From Streptomyces mashuensis (GTDB lineage Bacteria > Actinomycetota > Actinomycetes > Streptomycetales > Streptomycetaceae), in NCBI RefSeq assembly GCF_014654785.1, contig NZ_BNBD01000003.1:1-64000 (forward strand): a DNA stretch of 64,000 nucleotides. The letters run 5' to 3'. Every line of letters starts with the position of its first letter. Position 1 is the stretch's first letter. Under the pieces are notes generated by a model. It ran no database searches and was not told the DNA's origin. It saw only the letters and a program-made list of their open reading frames with translations. Below, one piece after another: positions 1 through 8,358 of the stretch. A program made the translations under genes and the position numbers.

Positions 1-120
1 TCCTTTGTACTCACCCGAGTTTCTCGGGCTTTCCTCCGGGCGCTTCCCTTCGGTGTTTCCCACTCTATCAGGACTTTTCCGCCCCTCTCACCCGCTGTCG
101 TTCGCACGACAACGTCGGAA
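1..120 (-). promoter_or_regulatory. rRNA operon leader and promoter (16S lies off the left edge)
   Basis: Read on the minus strand, positions 67 to 1 match my recollection of the conserved Streptomyces leader upstream of 16S rRNA, including GCGCCCGGAGGAAAGCCCGA and the following GAGTACAAAGGA. A -10 hexamer TAGAGT lies at 62-67 (complement) just before it. Transcription would run leftwards, out of the window. The rrn leader carries RNase III and antitermination signals in this genus, but I cannot delimit them here. The short plus-strand reading frame across this region is therefore not a gene. Identification is from memory of rrn leaders, not from an alignment. From 121 to 350 I see only upstream rrn/crr promoter DNA and no gene. 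Confidence 0.6.
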
Positions 121-350
121 GAGGAAGTGGGGGTCCCGCCGGTGGGCAGGGACCCGACAGTACATCCCCCTCCGGGGCGAGGCAAATCGATTACGCACCG
201 CACACGGCGACGGGGCTCCTCGCGGGCTCGCGCGCCCGCGCACGCTTGTGCGGAACGGTCAGTTCCTATGACTTAGGCTTCTGATCCAGTGCGCCGTCCA
301 GGACAGGTAGTGACGGCGCGTGATGATTCTCCACCCCTGGGAGGCTTCCC

Positions 351-800
351 ATGACCACCGTGACGTCCCCGATCGCCGGACGTGCCATCGGCCTGGCGGC
401 AGTGCCCGACCCGGTCTTCTCCGGCGCGATGGTGGGCCCCGGTACGGCTGTCGATCCCGTGCGCGAGCCGCACGCCGCCGTCGCCCCCGTCGACGGCGTC
501 ATCGTCTCGCTCCACCCGCACGCCTTCGTCGTCGTCGACAGCGAGGGCCACGGCGTGCTGACGCACCTCGGCATCGACACGGTCCAGCTCAATGGCGAGG
601 GCTTCGAGCTCCTCGTCAACAAGGGCGACACCGTCCAGCGCGGCCAGGAGGTCGTGCGCTGGAACCCGGCCGCCGTCGAGGCCGCCGGCAAGTCCCCGGT
701 CTGCCCGGTCGTCGCCCTCGAGGCCACGGCCGACGTGCTGGCCGACGTCCGTGAGGACGGCGACGTCAAGGCCGGCGACGTCCTCTTCTCCTGGCAGTGA
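351..800 (+). CDS. crr: PTS glucose-type IIA component (IIA-Glc/Crr)
   Basis: Encodes a 149-residue soluble IIA domain of the sugar phosphotransferase system. It carries phosphate from HPr to IIB domains and serves as a regulatory protein. The whole protein is one IIA-Glc fold: the PhHAFVVVDSEGHGVLTHLGIDTV region holds the two conserved histidines, with the phospho-acceptor His near residue 72 in LTHLGIDTV, followed by the LNGEGF turn. Length is typical. The ATG follows a GGGAGG site. It is followed after 125 bp by ptsI in the same direction, the usual crr-ptsI arrangement of Streptomyces. I looked for a DasR-type TGGTC box upstream and found none. A short GGAAC/GTTCC inverted repeat at 252-266 and a TAGGCT -10-like hexamer at 274-279 are the only promoter-like marks. 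Confidence 0.93.
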   Translation: MTTVTSPIAGRAIGLAAVPDPVFSGAMVGPGTAVDPVREPHAAVAPVDGVIVSLHPHAFVVVDSEGHGVLTHLGIDTVQLNGEGFELLVNKGDTVQRGQEVVRWNPAAVEAAGKSPVCPVVALEATADVLADVREDGDVKAGDVLFSWQ

Positions 801-802
801 CC

Positions 803-926
803 TTTCACCTGCGGTGAATCCCGCCGTCGCGACAGTCCGGCAGCCGCGGTACCGGCGCCGGGCGACGGCACGTACGACATCCCCCGCGACGGCGTCGCCG
901 TCGCACGCAACCGGAGACAGGTGAAA
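803..926 (+). promoter_or_regulatory. Possible RNA switch between crr and ptsI
   Basis: Three nucleotides after the crr stop, TTTCACCTG (803-811) can pair with the adjacent GGTGAA (813-818) as a small hairpin. It is also a perfect 9-nt complement of CAGGTGAAA (918-926), which spans the ribosome site and first base of ptsI. The two pairings exclude each other, so the spacer could expose or mask the ptsI start. This is seen directly in the sequence. A regulatory role is my inference and no known riboswitch class is recognised. Confidence 0.3.
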
Positions 927-2596
927 TGGAGACAACGCTGCGAGGCGTCGGCGTGAGCCACGGTGTGGCGATCGGCGAGGTCCGGCACATGGGCACGGCG
1001 ATTCTGGAGCCGCCGGCCAAGCAGATTCCGACGGACGAGGCGCCGCGCGAACAGGGGCGCGCCCGCCAGGCCGCGGAGGCTGTCGCCGCCGACCTCGTCG
1101 CACGCGGCAACCTCGCCGGTGGCGAGGCCCAGCACGTGCTGGAGGCCCAGGCCATGATGGCGCAGGACCCCGAGCTGTTGGCCGACGTCGAACGGCGCGT
1201 GGCCGTGGGCAGCACCGCCGAGCGCGCGGTGTACGACGCGTTCTCGTACTACCGCGAGCTGCTCGCGGGCGCGGGCGAGTACATGGCCGGCCGTGTGGCC
1301 GACCTGGACGACGTGCGCAACCGCATCGTGGCGCGGCTGCTGGGCGTGCCGATGCCGGGCGTGCCGGACAGCGACGAGCCGTACGTGCTCATCGCGCGTG
1401 ACCTGGCGCCGGCCGACACGGCGCTGCTGGACCCGGCGCTGGTGCTCGGTTTCGTGACCGAGGAGGGCGGGCCGACCAGCCACAGCGCCATCCTGGCGCG
1501 GGCCCTGGGTGTGCCGGCCGTCGTGGCGCTGCCGGGCGCGGGCGAGCTGGCGGAGGGCACGGTCGTGGCCGTGGACGGCAGCACCGGTGAGGTGTTCGTC
1601 GGCCCCAGCGAGGAGAAGCGGGCCGAGCTGACGCGGGCCGCGGAGGAGCGGAAGGCGGCGCTGGCCGCGTCGTCGGGCCCGGGTGCGACGTCGGACGGGC
1701 ACAAGGTGCCGCTGCTGGCCAACATCGGTGGTCCGGCGGACGTGCCGGCCGCGGTGGAGGCGGGTGCGGAGGGCGTGGGCCTGTTCCGTACCGAGTTCCT
1801 CTTCCTCGACGACGACAAGAAGGCGCCGTCGCAGGAGAAGCAGGTCGAGGCGTACCGCAAGGTGCTGGAGGCCTTCCCCGAGGGCCGTGTGGTCGTGCGG
1901 GTGCTGGACGCGGGTGCGGACAAGCCGCTGGACTTCCTGACGCCGGCGGACGAGCCGAACCCGGCGCTGGGCGTGCGGGGGCTGCGGACGCTGCTGGACC
2001 ACCCGGAGGTGCTGCGGACGCAGCTGGCGGCGCTGGCCGAGGCGGCCGAGGGCCTGCCGGTGTACCTGGAGGTCATGGCGCCGATGGTGGCGGACCGTAC
2101 GGACGCCAAGGCGTTCGCGGACGCGTGCCGTGAGGCGGGGCTCCGGGCGAAGTTCGGTGCCATGGTGGAGATTCCGTCGGCCGCGCTGCGGGCGCGGTCG
2201 ATCCTCCAGGAGGTCGAGTTCCTGTCGCTGGGCACGAACGACCTGGCGCAGTACACCTTCGCCGCGGACCGTCAGGTGGGTGCGGTCTCGCGCCTGCAGG
2301 ACCCGTGGCAGCCGGCGCTGCTGGACCTGATCGCGCTGTCGGCCGAGGCGGCGAAGGCCGAGGGCAAGAGCTGTGGCGTGTGCGGTGAGGCGGCGTCGGA
2401 CCCGCTGCTGGCGTGTGTGCTGACGGGTCTGGGCGTGACGAGCCTGTCGATGGGTGCGGCGTCGATTCCGTATGTGCGGGCGGCGCTGGCCAAGCACACG
2501 CTGGCGCAGTGCGAGCGGGCCGCCGCGGCGGCCCGTGCGACGGACTCGGCCGAGGAGGCGCGTCTGGCGGCGCAGGCGGTGCTGTCGGGCGAGTGA
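926..2596 (+). CDS. ptsI: PTS Enzyme I (phosphoenolpyruvate-protein phosphotransferase)
   Basis: Encodes the 556-residue cytosolic Enzyme I that transfers phosphate from PEP to HPr, feeding all PTS sugar uptake. Domains in order: N-terminal phosphohistidine/HPr-binding region, swivelling PEP-utiliser domain with the active-site His186 in GGPTSHSAILARALG, then the C-terminal PEP-binding TIM barrel with GVGLFRTEFLF, LDAGADKPL, VEIPSAAL, SLGTNDLAQY and CGEAASDP. Length fits the actinobacterial enzyme (about 556). The ATG has GGAGACAGG 5 to 12 bases upstream. It probably also supplies the DhaM domain encoded at 45135-46244. A 16-bp hairpin downstream ends the operon. No residue of the catalytic motifs is missing. 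Confidence 0.95.
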   Translation: METTLRGVGVSHGVAIGEVRHMGTAILEPPAKQIPTDEAPREQGRARQAAEAVAADLVARGNLAGGEAQHVLEAQAMMAQDPELLADVERRVAVGSTAERAVYDAFSYYRELLAGAGEYMAGRVADLDDVRNRIVARLLGVPMPGVPDSDEPYVLIARDLAPADTALLDPALVLGFVTEEGGPTSHSAILARALGVPAVVALPGAGELAEGTVVAVDGSTGEVFVGPSEEKRAELTRAAEERKAALAASSGPGATSDGHKVPLLANIGGPADVPAAVEAGAEGVGLFRTEFLFLDDDKKAPSQEKQVEAYRKVLEAFPEGRVVVRVLDAGADKPLDFLTPADEPNPALGVRGLRTLLDHPEVLRTQLAALAEAAEGLPVYLEVMAPMVADRTDAKAFADACREAGLRAKFGAMVEIPSAALRARSILQEVEFLSLGTNDLAQYTFAADRQVGAVSRLQDPWQPALLDLIALSAEAAKAEGKSCGVCGEAASDPLLACVLTGLGVTSLSMGAASIPYVRAALAKHTLAQCERAAAAARATDSAEEARLAAQAVLSGE

Positions 2597-2616
2597 CCGC
2601 GTCGCGGTGCTCCGGT

Positions 2617-2652
2617 CGAGGGGCGTCCCACCTTCCGGTGGGGCGCCCCTCG
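2617..2652. terminator. Bidirectional terminator after ptsI
   Basis: A 16-bp inverted repeat with a 4-base TTCC loop and one G-U pair lies between the ptsI stop and the stop of the convergent gene at 2675. It has no U tract, as is usual in Streptomyces, and can serve both strands. Confidence 0.7.
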
Positions 2653-2674
2653 CGCGTTCTGCGGTCGTCGTGCG

Positions 2675-3559
2675 TCATTCCAGGGGGTGGCCCGCCTCGT
2701 ACTCCACTCCGGGTTCGGGCGGTACGGGTTCGCCGGTGAGGGGGTCGGTGCAGTAGGCGGCGAAGACTTCGCTCGCCGTCAGGGGGCGCAGGCGGCCGTC
2801 GCGGAGCAACCAGCCGCGCACCGTGTCGGGTGTTCCGGTGGTGCGCAGGACGATGCCGCCGGAGGCGCCGGTGGCGAGGCCGGCGGCGAGGACGGTGCTG
2901 AAGACGAGGGCGGACGCCTCGCCGAGGGACAGGCGGTCGTGGTCGCGGGTGGTGTGGAGCGCGGCCGTGAGGGTGGTGTCGGGGAGGGGGACGCTGCACA
3001 CGAAGTGGTGTGTGCCGGGGCCGGCCGCCTCGACGAGGGTGCGCAGCAGGCGCGAGGCGTGGGAGAAGGCGGTGCGTCCGTTGTCCGCGCCGGTGCGGGC
3101 GAGGAGGGCGGCGGCGTACTCCCAGGTGGCCTGCTGTTCGGCCTCGTGGACGAGGTCGGGCAGCAGGCGGGTGAGCGGCCGGCCGTCGTAGACGAGGCGG
3201 GCTCCGGCGGAGGCGACGTCGGCGGTGTAGCGGGTGCGGCTGGCCGGGGTGTCGGGGTCGAGCCGGAGGCCGGTGCAGTAGTCCTCGTAGTCGGTGGGGT
3301 CGAAGAGGGTGACGTTGGTGTGGGTGCCCTGGGCGGCCAGGGCCCGCAGCAGGCCGTCGACCTGCCGCAGGTAGGTGGCGTGGTCGTCGAAGCCGAAGGA
3401 GCGGTAGCGCCGCATGGCGGCGAAGTCCCGCTCGTCGGCCAGGACGGCCACGGTGCTGGGTGTCTCGTGGCGCAGTGTGCGTCGCGCGGTCGGTCGCCTT
3501 CCCGCGTTCGCCTTTTTCCCCGTGTTGCGTGGGCTGCGTTTGCGGTGGGTGTGCGGCAT
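2675..3559 (-). CDS. Conserved hypothetical protein (Streptomyces)
   Basis: Encodes a 294-residue soluble protein with no signal peptide, membrane segment or motif that I recognise. The first 30 residues are rich in Arg/Lys/Thr. The rest is an alpha/beta-looking sequence with VAVLADERDFAAMRRY and DPTDYEDYC, and a proline-rich acidic tail. I chose the ATG at 3559 because GGGGGAAACC stands directly before it; a longer frame could start at 3589. It converges on ptsI across a shared terminator and is not in an operon with it. I think it is a genuine gene because its position next to crr-ptsI feels conserved in the genus, which is recollection only. Function unknown. Confidence 0.75.
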   Translation of the reverse strand: MPHTHRKRSPRNTGKKANAGRRPTARRTLRHETPSTVAVLADERDFAAMRRYRSFGFDDHATYLRQVDGLLRALAAQGTHTNVTLFDPTDYEDYCTGLRLDPDTPASRTRYTADVASAGARLVYDGRPLTRLLPDLVHEAEQQATWEYAAALLARTGADNGRTAFSHASRLLRTLVEAAGPGTHHFVCSVPLPDTTLTAALHTTRDHDRLSLGEASALVFSTVLAAGLATGASGGIVLRTTGTPDTVRGWLLRDGRLRPLTASEVFAAYCTDPLTGEPVPPEPGVEYEAGHPLE

Positions 3560-3685
3560 GGTTTCCCCCTCGGCGCGAGTGATCGACACTCACCGACCGT
3601 AACCGCTACCACTGACAACGGTGACCGGCCGCCGCGTCGCCGCAGGTCAGGCGGGCGGGCAGGCAGGCAGGTCGGGCAGGGTCGG

Positions 3686-5704
3686 TCAGCCGCGTGCCGC
3701 CGCCCGCTCCCGGCCCAGGCGCTCGTAGAAGGCCAGCAGCCCGATGTCGTCGACCGAGCCGGGGTTGACCGCCTTCTCCAGCGGGACGCCCTGGAGGAGC
3801 CGCTTGACGGGGACCTCGATGCGCTTGCCGGTGAGGGTGTGCGGGACGGCGGGGACCGCGATGACCTCGTCGGGGACGTGGCGCGGGGAGAGCTGCTCGC
3901 GGAGGGTGCGCTTGATCTTGTCGCGCAGGGTGTCGTCGAGGGTGGCGCCGGGGGCGAGGTGGACGAAGAGGGGCATCCAGTAGCCGCCGTCGGGTTCCTC
4001 GACGCCGATGACGAGGGATTCGCGGATCTCGGGGAGGCGTTCGACGGCTTCGTAGATGTCGGCGGAGCCCATGCGGACGCCCTGGCGGTTGAGGGTGGAG
4101 TCGGAGCGGCCGTGGATGACGACGGTGCCGCGCGAGGTGAGGGTGATCCAGTCGCCGTGCCGCCAGACGCCGGGGTAGGTCTCGAAGTAGCTCTCGCGGT
4201 AGCGGGTGCCGTCGGGGTCGTTCCAGAAGCGGACGGGCATGGAGGGCAGGGGTGCGGCGACGACGAGTTCGCCGACCTCGTCGACGAGGGGTTTGCCGTG
4301 CGGGTCCCAGGCCTGGAGGTCGGTGCCGAGGCAGGGGGCCTGGAGTTCGCCGATGTACACGGGGAGGGTGGGGACGGCGCCGGCGAAGCAGCTGCAGACG
4401 TCGGTGCCGCCGCTGACGGAGGCGATCCACATGTCGGCGGAGACCTCGTCGTGGATCCAGCGGAAGCCGTCGGGGGGCAGGGGGGAGCCGGTGGTGGCGA
4501 CGCAGCGGACGCGGGAGAGGTCGAGGTCGCGGCCGGGGTGAAGGCCGGCCTTGCGGCAGGCCATGACGTAGGCGGCGGAGGTGCCGAAGAGGGTGGTGCC
4601 GGTGCGTTCGGCGGCGCGCCACTGGGCGGCGGTGTCGGGGTGGCCGGGGCTGCCGTCGTAGAGGACGACGGTGGTGCCGACGAGGAGGCCGGAGACGAGG
4701 AAGTTCCACATCATCCAGCCGGTGGAGGTGTACCAGAAGAAGCGGTCGCCGGGGCCGAGGTCGCAGTGCAGGGTGAGCTGCTTGAGGTGTTCGACGAGGA
4801 TGCCGCCCTGGGACTGGACGATGGCCTTGGGCAGGCCGGTGGTGCCGGAGGAGTAGAGGACCCACAGGGGGTGGTCGAAGGGCACCTGCTCGAAGAGGGG
4901 TTCGTCGCTGCCGGAGGTGACGTCGTCCCAGGCGAGGGCGCCGTCGGGGGTGGGGGTGCCGAGGAGGGGGACGTGGACGACGGCGCGCAGGGTGGGCAGG
5001 CCGCGGCGGAGCTCGGCGACCACGTCGGTGCGGTCGTGGCGCTTGCCGGCGTAGTGGTAGCCGTCGACGGTGATCAGGACGACGGGTTCGACCTGCTGGA
5101 AGCGGTCGAGGACGCTGCGGGCGCCGAAGTCGGGGGCGCAGGAGGTCCAGACGGCGCCGACGGCGGCGGTGGCGAGGAGCGCCACGACGGCGTGCGGGGT
5201 GTTGGGCAGGTAGCCGCTGACGCGGTCGCCGGGGCGGACGCCGAGGCGGCGGAGCTCGGCGGCGAGGGAGCCGACGGCGCGGCGCAGCTCGGCCCAGGTG
5301 ACGGTGCGCACCTCGAGGGTCTCGTCGGTGTGGAGCAGGGCGGGTTCGGTGGCGTGGGCGGGGTCCTCGGCGTGCCGCAGGGCGTGTTCGGCGTAGTTGA
5401 GGGTGGCGCCGGGGAACCAGGTGGCGCCGGGCATGGTGCGGTCGGCGAGGACGCGCTCGTAGGGGTGGCCGAAGCGGACGCCGCACCATTCGGTGAGGGC
5501 CTGCCAGAAGTGTTCGGGCTGCTCGACGGACCAGCGGTGGAGGGCGGCGTAGGAGGCGGCGGGGTCGCCGGGTACGGGGGCGGGGGCGCCGTGGTCGGTG
5601 GCGGCGCGGGCGTGGAAGCGGGTCACGGCGGCGCGGGCGACGCGGTCCTCGCCGGGGGTCCACAGGGGTTCGGGCCGGCCGGTGGGCTGGGGTGCGGTGG
5701 TCAT
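3686..5704 (-). CDS. Acetoacetyl-CoA synthetase (acetoacetate-CoA ligase)
   Basis: Encodes a 672-residue ANL-superfamily adenylate-forming enzyme that activates acetoacetate to acetoacetyl-CoA with ATP and CoA, in ketone-body/short-chain acid use. The N-terminal region has the acetyl-CoA-synthetase-type LWTPGEDRV start, then PDFGARSVLDRF, the phosphate-binding YSSGTTGLPKAIVQS loop, SGGTDVCSCF, WKHGD-equivalent WRHGDWI, GRSDSTLNRQGVRMGSADIY and a C-terminal TLTGKRIEVPVKRLL with the catalytic lysine. Length fits acetoacetyl-CoA synthetases (about 650-670). The frame is open further upstream, but ATG 5704 gives the family start. It is divergent from the GH31 gene, with 191 bp between them in which I see no clear promoter. 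Confidence 0.88.
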   Translation of the reverse strand: MTTAPQPTGRPEPLWTPGEDRVARAAVTRFHARAATDHGAPAPVPGDPAASYAALHRWSVEQPEHFWQALTEWCGVRFGHPYERVLADRTMPGATWFPGATLNYAEHALRHAEDPAHATEPALLHTDETLEVRTVTWAELRRAVGSLAAELRRLGVRPGDRVSGYLPNTPHAVVALLATAAVGAVWTSCAPDFGARSVLDRFQQVEPVVLITVDGYHYAGKRHDRTDVVAELRRGLPTLRAVVHVPLLGTPTPDGALAWDDVTSGSDEPLFEQVPFDHPLWVLYSSGTTGLPKAIVQSQGGILVEHLKQLTLHCDLGPGDRFFWYTSTGWMMWNFLVSGLLVGTTVVLYDGSPGHPDTAAQWRAAERTGTTLFGTSAAYVMACRKAGLHPGRDLDLSRVRCVATTGSPLPPDGFRWIHDEVSADMWIASVSGGTDVCSCFAGAVPTLPVYIGELQAPCLGTDLQAWDPHGKPLVDEVGELVVAAPLPSMPVRFWNDPDGTRYRESYFETYPGVWRHGDWITLTSRGTVVIHGRSDSTLNRQGVRMGSADIYEAVERLPEIRESLVIGVEEPDGGYWMPLFVHLAPGATLDDTLRDKIKRTLREQLSPRHVPDEVIAVPAVPHTLTGKRIEVPVKRLLQGVPLEKAVNPGSVDDIGLLAFYERLGRERAAARG

Positions 5705-5895
5705 GTGGCTGCTCCCGGGCTGTGCGCGTCGTGGGCGGCTCCACGCGCACGGGCGGGGTGTGCGCGTGGCGTGGCTGTGAGGACGATGCCATGTGATCGA
5801 CTCCGGCACCAGGGTGGCGGGGGAAGATCGCCGGTGCTGTGGGGCGGCGGGCGGGTGACGGCCGGGGCCCTGCGGGGGTGAACGGTGGAGGAACT

Positions 5896-8298
5896 GTGCC
5901 CGTACCGGTGCGGAGCGGTGGCAGGGTGAGCGGCATGGACGCGGGTGACGTGGTGCGGTCGGCGAAGTGGATGGCCTCGTTGCGGGCGGTGGGCAGCGCC
6001 CAGGGGCTGCGGACGGTGCGGTCGGCGTGGCGCAGGCACCGGGTGGATGCGGTGGGCCTGCCGCGGCAGGGGACGGAGCGGGCGCGGGTGCCGGGGCCGG
6101 CGGAGGGGGCGGAGCCGGGGCCGGGCGGCGGGGTGGTGCGGTTCGCGCGCTCGTCGCTGCGGGTGCGGGTGACGGTGGGCGGTGCGGTGTTCCTGGGCTG
6201 GGACGGGGCCGGGCCGGAACCGTCGTACGCGCTGGCGGGCGCGGCGCCGGAGGCGGACGAGCGGGCGGTGCTGGAGCCGGACACCGACGGGGGCTGGCGG
6301 GTGGTGGCCGAGCGGGCACTGGTGGTGGTGTCGCGGCACGGCATGGTGGAGGTGCGCACGCCGGGCGGGGCGTTGTTGCGGCGGGACCTGCCGCCGCGCT
6401 GGTGGGAGCCGGCGGCGCGGTCGGGCGGGCGCGGGGGGCGGTGGGTGCAGCGGTCGCAGGTGCCGGCGGACGCCCGGTTCTTCGGGCTGGGGGGCCGGTC
6501 GGCGGGGCCGCGGCTGCGGGACGGCTGGTACCGGCTGTGGAACACCGATCCGGGGGGTGCGTTCGAGCCGGGTGACGATCCGCTGTACATCACGATGCCG
6601 GTGCTGCTGACGGTGGCGGACGCGGGCACGCACCTGGTGTTCCACGACACCACGTGGGACGGGCGGGTGGCGTTGTGGGAGGGCGAGGAGGGGGCCGGGT
6701 CGGGGCACGACCGGCCGGGGCGGTGCGAGGTGCGGATGGACGGCGGTCCGCTGCGCTCGTGGGTGCTGGTGGGGTCGCCGGCGCGGGTGCTGCACGGCTG
6801 GGCGGGGCTGACGGGCGGGGCCGCGGTGCCGCCGGCGTGGGCGCTGGGGTACCAGCACGCGCGCTGGGGGTTCGGCAGCGAACGGGAGGTGCGCCGGGTG
6901 GTGGCGGGGTACCGGGAGCGGGGGCTGCCGCTGTCGGCGGTGCACCTGGACATCGACCACTTCCGGGGGCACCGGTCGTTCACGGTGGACCGGCGGCGGT
7001 TCCCGGACCTGCCGGGGCTGGCGGCGGACCTGCGGGGGCAGGGGGTGCGGCTGGTGTCGATCGTGGACCCGGCGGTGAAGGAGGAGCCGGGGATGGCGGT
7101 GTACGACGGCGGGGTGGAGGCGGACGCGTTCGTGCGGGACGTGCGGGGGCGGGTGGTGCGGGGCGAGGTGTGGCCCGGCCCGTGCGTGTTCCCCGACTTC
7201 ACCGACCCGGAGGTGCGCCGCTGGTGGGGCGGGCTGTACGCGGAGCGGCTGGTGCAGGGGTTCTCCGGGGTGTGGCACGACATGAACGAGCCGGTGTCGT
7301 TCGCGGCGTTCGGCGACCCGACGCTGCCGCGGTCGGCGCGGCACTCCCTGGAGGGCCGGGGCGGCGACCACCGGGAGGCGCACAACGTGTACGGCCTGAC
7401 GATGGCGCGGGCCGGCTACGAGGGGCTGCGGGAGCTGCGCCCGGACGAACGGCCGTTCCTGTTCTCGCGGTCGGGGTGGGCGGGGATGCAGCGGTACGGG
7501 GGCACGTGGTCGGGAGACGTGGCGACGGGCTGGCCGGGGCTGCGGGCGTCGCTGGCGCTGGTCCTGGGGCTGGGGTTGTGCGGGGTGCCGTACTCGGGGC
7601 CGGACGTGGGCGGCTTCACGGGGTTCCCGTCGCCGGAGCTGTTCCTGCGCTGGTTCCAGCTGGGCGCGTACCTGCCGTTGTTCCGGACGCACGCGGCGAT
7701 CACGGCGGGGCGGCGGGAGCCGTGGGAGTTCGGCCCGGAGGTGCTGGAGCACGCGGGGGCGGCGCTGCGGGAGCGGACGCGGCTGTTGCCGTACTTCGTG
7801 ACGCTGGCGCACCTGGCGCAGCGCACGGGGGCGCCGTACGTGCGCCCGGTGTGGTGGCGGTCGCCGGAGGACCGGGCGCTGCGGGACTGCGAGGACGCGT
7901 TCCTGCTGGGGGACGCGTTGCTGGTGGCGCCTGTGCTGGAGGCGGGCGCGGACCGGCGGGCGGTGCGGTTGCCGCGGGGGCTGTGGTACGACACGGCGAC
8001 GGGCCGGGCGCACGAGGGGCCGGGGCAGGTGCTGCTGGACGCGCCGTTGTCGCGGGTGCCGGTGCTGGCGCGGGCGGGTGCGGTGGTGCCGGTGGCGGGT
8101 GCGGACGGGGCGGTGGAGCTGGAGGTGTGGCCGCCGGCGCCGGGGCGGACGGGCGGCGGGGTGCTGGTGCCGGACGCGGGCGACGGCTGGAAACGGCCGG
8201 ACGCGGTGCGGTTCGTGACGCGGTGGCGGGACGGGGTGGTCGCCGTGGAGCGGGAGGGGGCCGCCGAGGTGGGGTTCCGGGTGCGGCTGCGGGGCTGA
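5896..8298 (+). CDS. Glycoside hydrolase family 31 (alpha-glucosidase/alpha-xylosidase type)
   Basis: Encodes an intracellular GH31 enzyme of about 800 residues that hydrolyses alpha-linked glucosides or xylosides with retention. An N-terminal beta-sandwich is followed by the TIM barrel: HLDIDHFRGHRSFTVD, PDFTDPEVRRWW, the nucleophile Asp in GVWHDMNEPVSF, and the acid/base Asp in GGTWSGDVATGW. The distal beta domain ends in VRLRG. No signal peptide. The reading frame is open from 5839. GTG 5896 has GGAGG four bases upstream, and ATG 5935 is an alternative with a poorer site. Substrate cannot be told from sequence; placement near the glucose PTS genes fits starch or oligosaccharide use. The strand divergent to it encodes acetoacetyl-CoA synthetase. 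Confidence 0.88.
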   Translation: MPVPVRSGGRVSGMDAGDVVRSAKWMASLRAVGSAQGLRTVRSAWRRHRVDAVGLPRQGTERARVPGPAEGAEPGPGGGVVRFARSSLRVRVTVGGAVFLGWDGAGPEPSYALAGAAPEADERAVLEPDTDGGWRVVAERALVVVSRHGMVEVRTPGGALLRRDLPPRWWEPAARSGGRGGRWVQRSQVPADARFFGLGGRSAGPRLRDGWYRLWNTDPGGAFEPGDDPLYITMPVLLTVADAGTHLVFHDTTWDGRVALWEGEEGAGSGHDRPGRCEVRMDGGPLRSWVLVGSPARVLHGWAGLTGGAAVPPAWALGYQHARWGFGSEREVRRVVAGYRERGLPLSAVHLDIDHFRGHRSFTVDRRRFPDLPGLAADLRGQGVRLVSIVDPAVKEEPGMAVYDGGVEADAFVRDVRGRVVRGEVWPGPCVFPDFTDPEVRRWWGGLYAERLVQGFSGVWHDMNEPVSFAAFGDPTLPRSARHSLEGRGGDHREAHNVYGLTMARAGYEGLRELRPDERPFLFSRSGWAGMQRYGGTWSGDVATGWPGLRASLALVLGLGLCGVPYSGPDVGGFTGFPSPELFLRWFQLGAYLPLFRTHAAITAGRREPWEFGPEVLEHAGAALRERTRLLPYFVTLAHLAQRTGAPYVRPVWWRSPEDRALRDCEDAFLLGDALLVAPVLEAGADRRAVRLPRGLWYDTATGRAHEGPGQVLLDAPLSRVPVLARAGAVVPVAGADGAVELEVWPPAPGRTGGGVLVPDAGDGWKRPDAVRFVTRWRDGVVAVEREGAAEVGFRVRLRG

Positions 8299-8358
8299 GC
8301 CGCCCCGCGTCTTCCCCACGTCTTCCCCCCTGCGCCGTGCGGCTGGTAAGGAGGCGGC

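Noticed and set aside
5..271. Plus-strand open frame of 88 codons at the left edge
   Set aside because: It covers the rRNA operon leader, has no ribosome site and no protein-like composition.
121..350. DasR box upstream of crr
   Set aside because: No TGGTC-N4-GACCA-like site seen; only a short GGAAC/GTTCC repeat.
2687..5881. 1064-codon plus-strand frame opposite the hypothetical and acetoacetyl-CoA synthetase genes
   Set aside because: Gly/Val/Ala-rich shadow of GC-rich genes on the other strand; no motifs.
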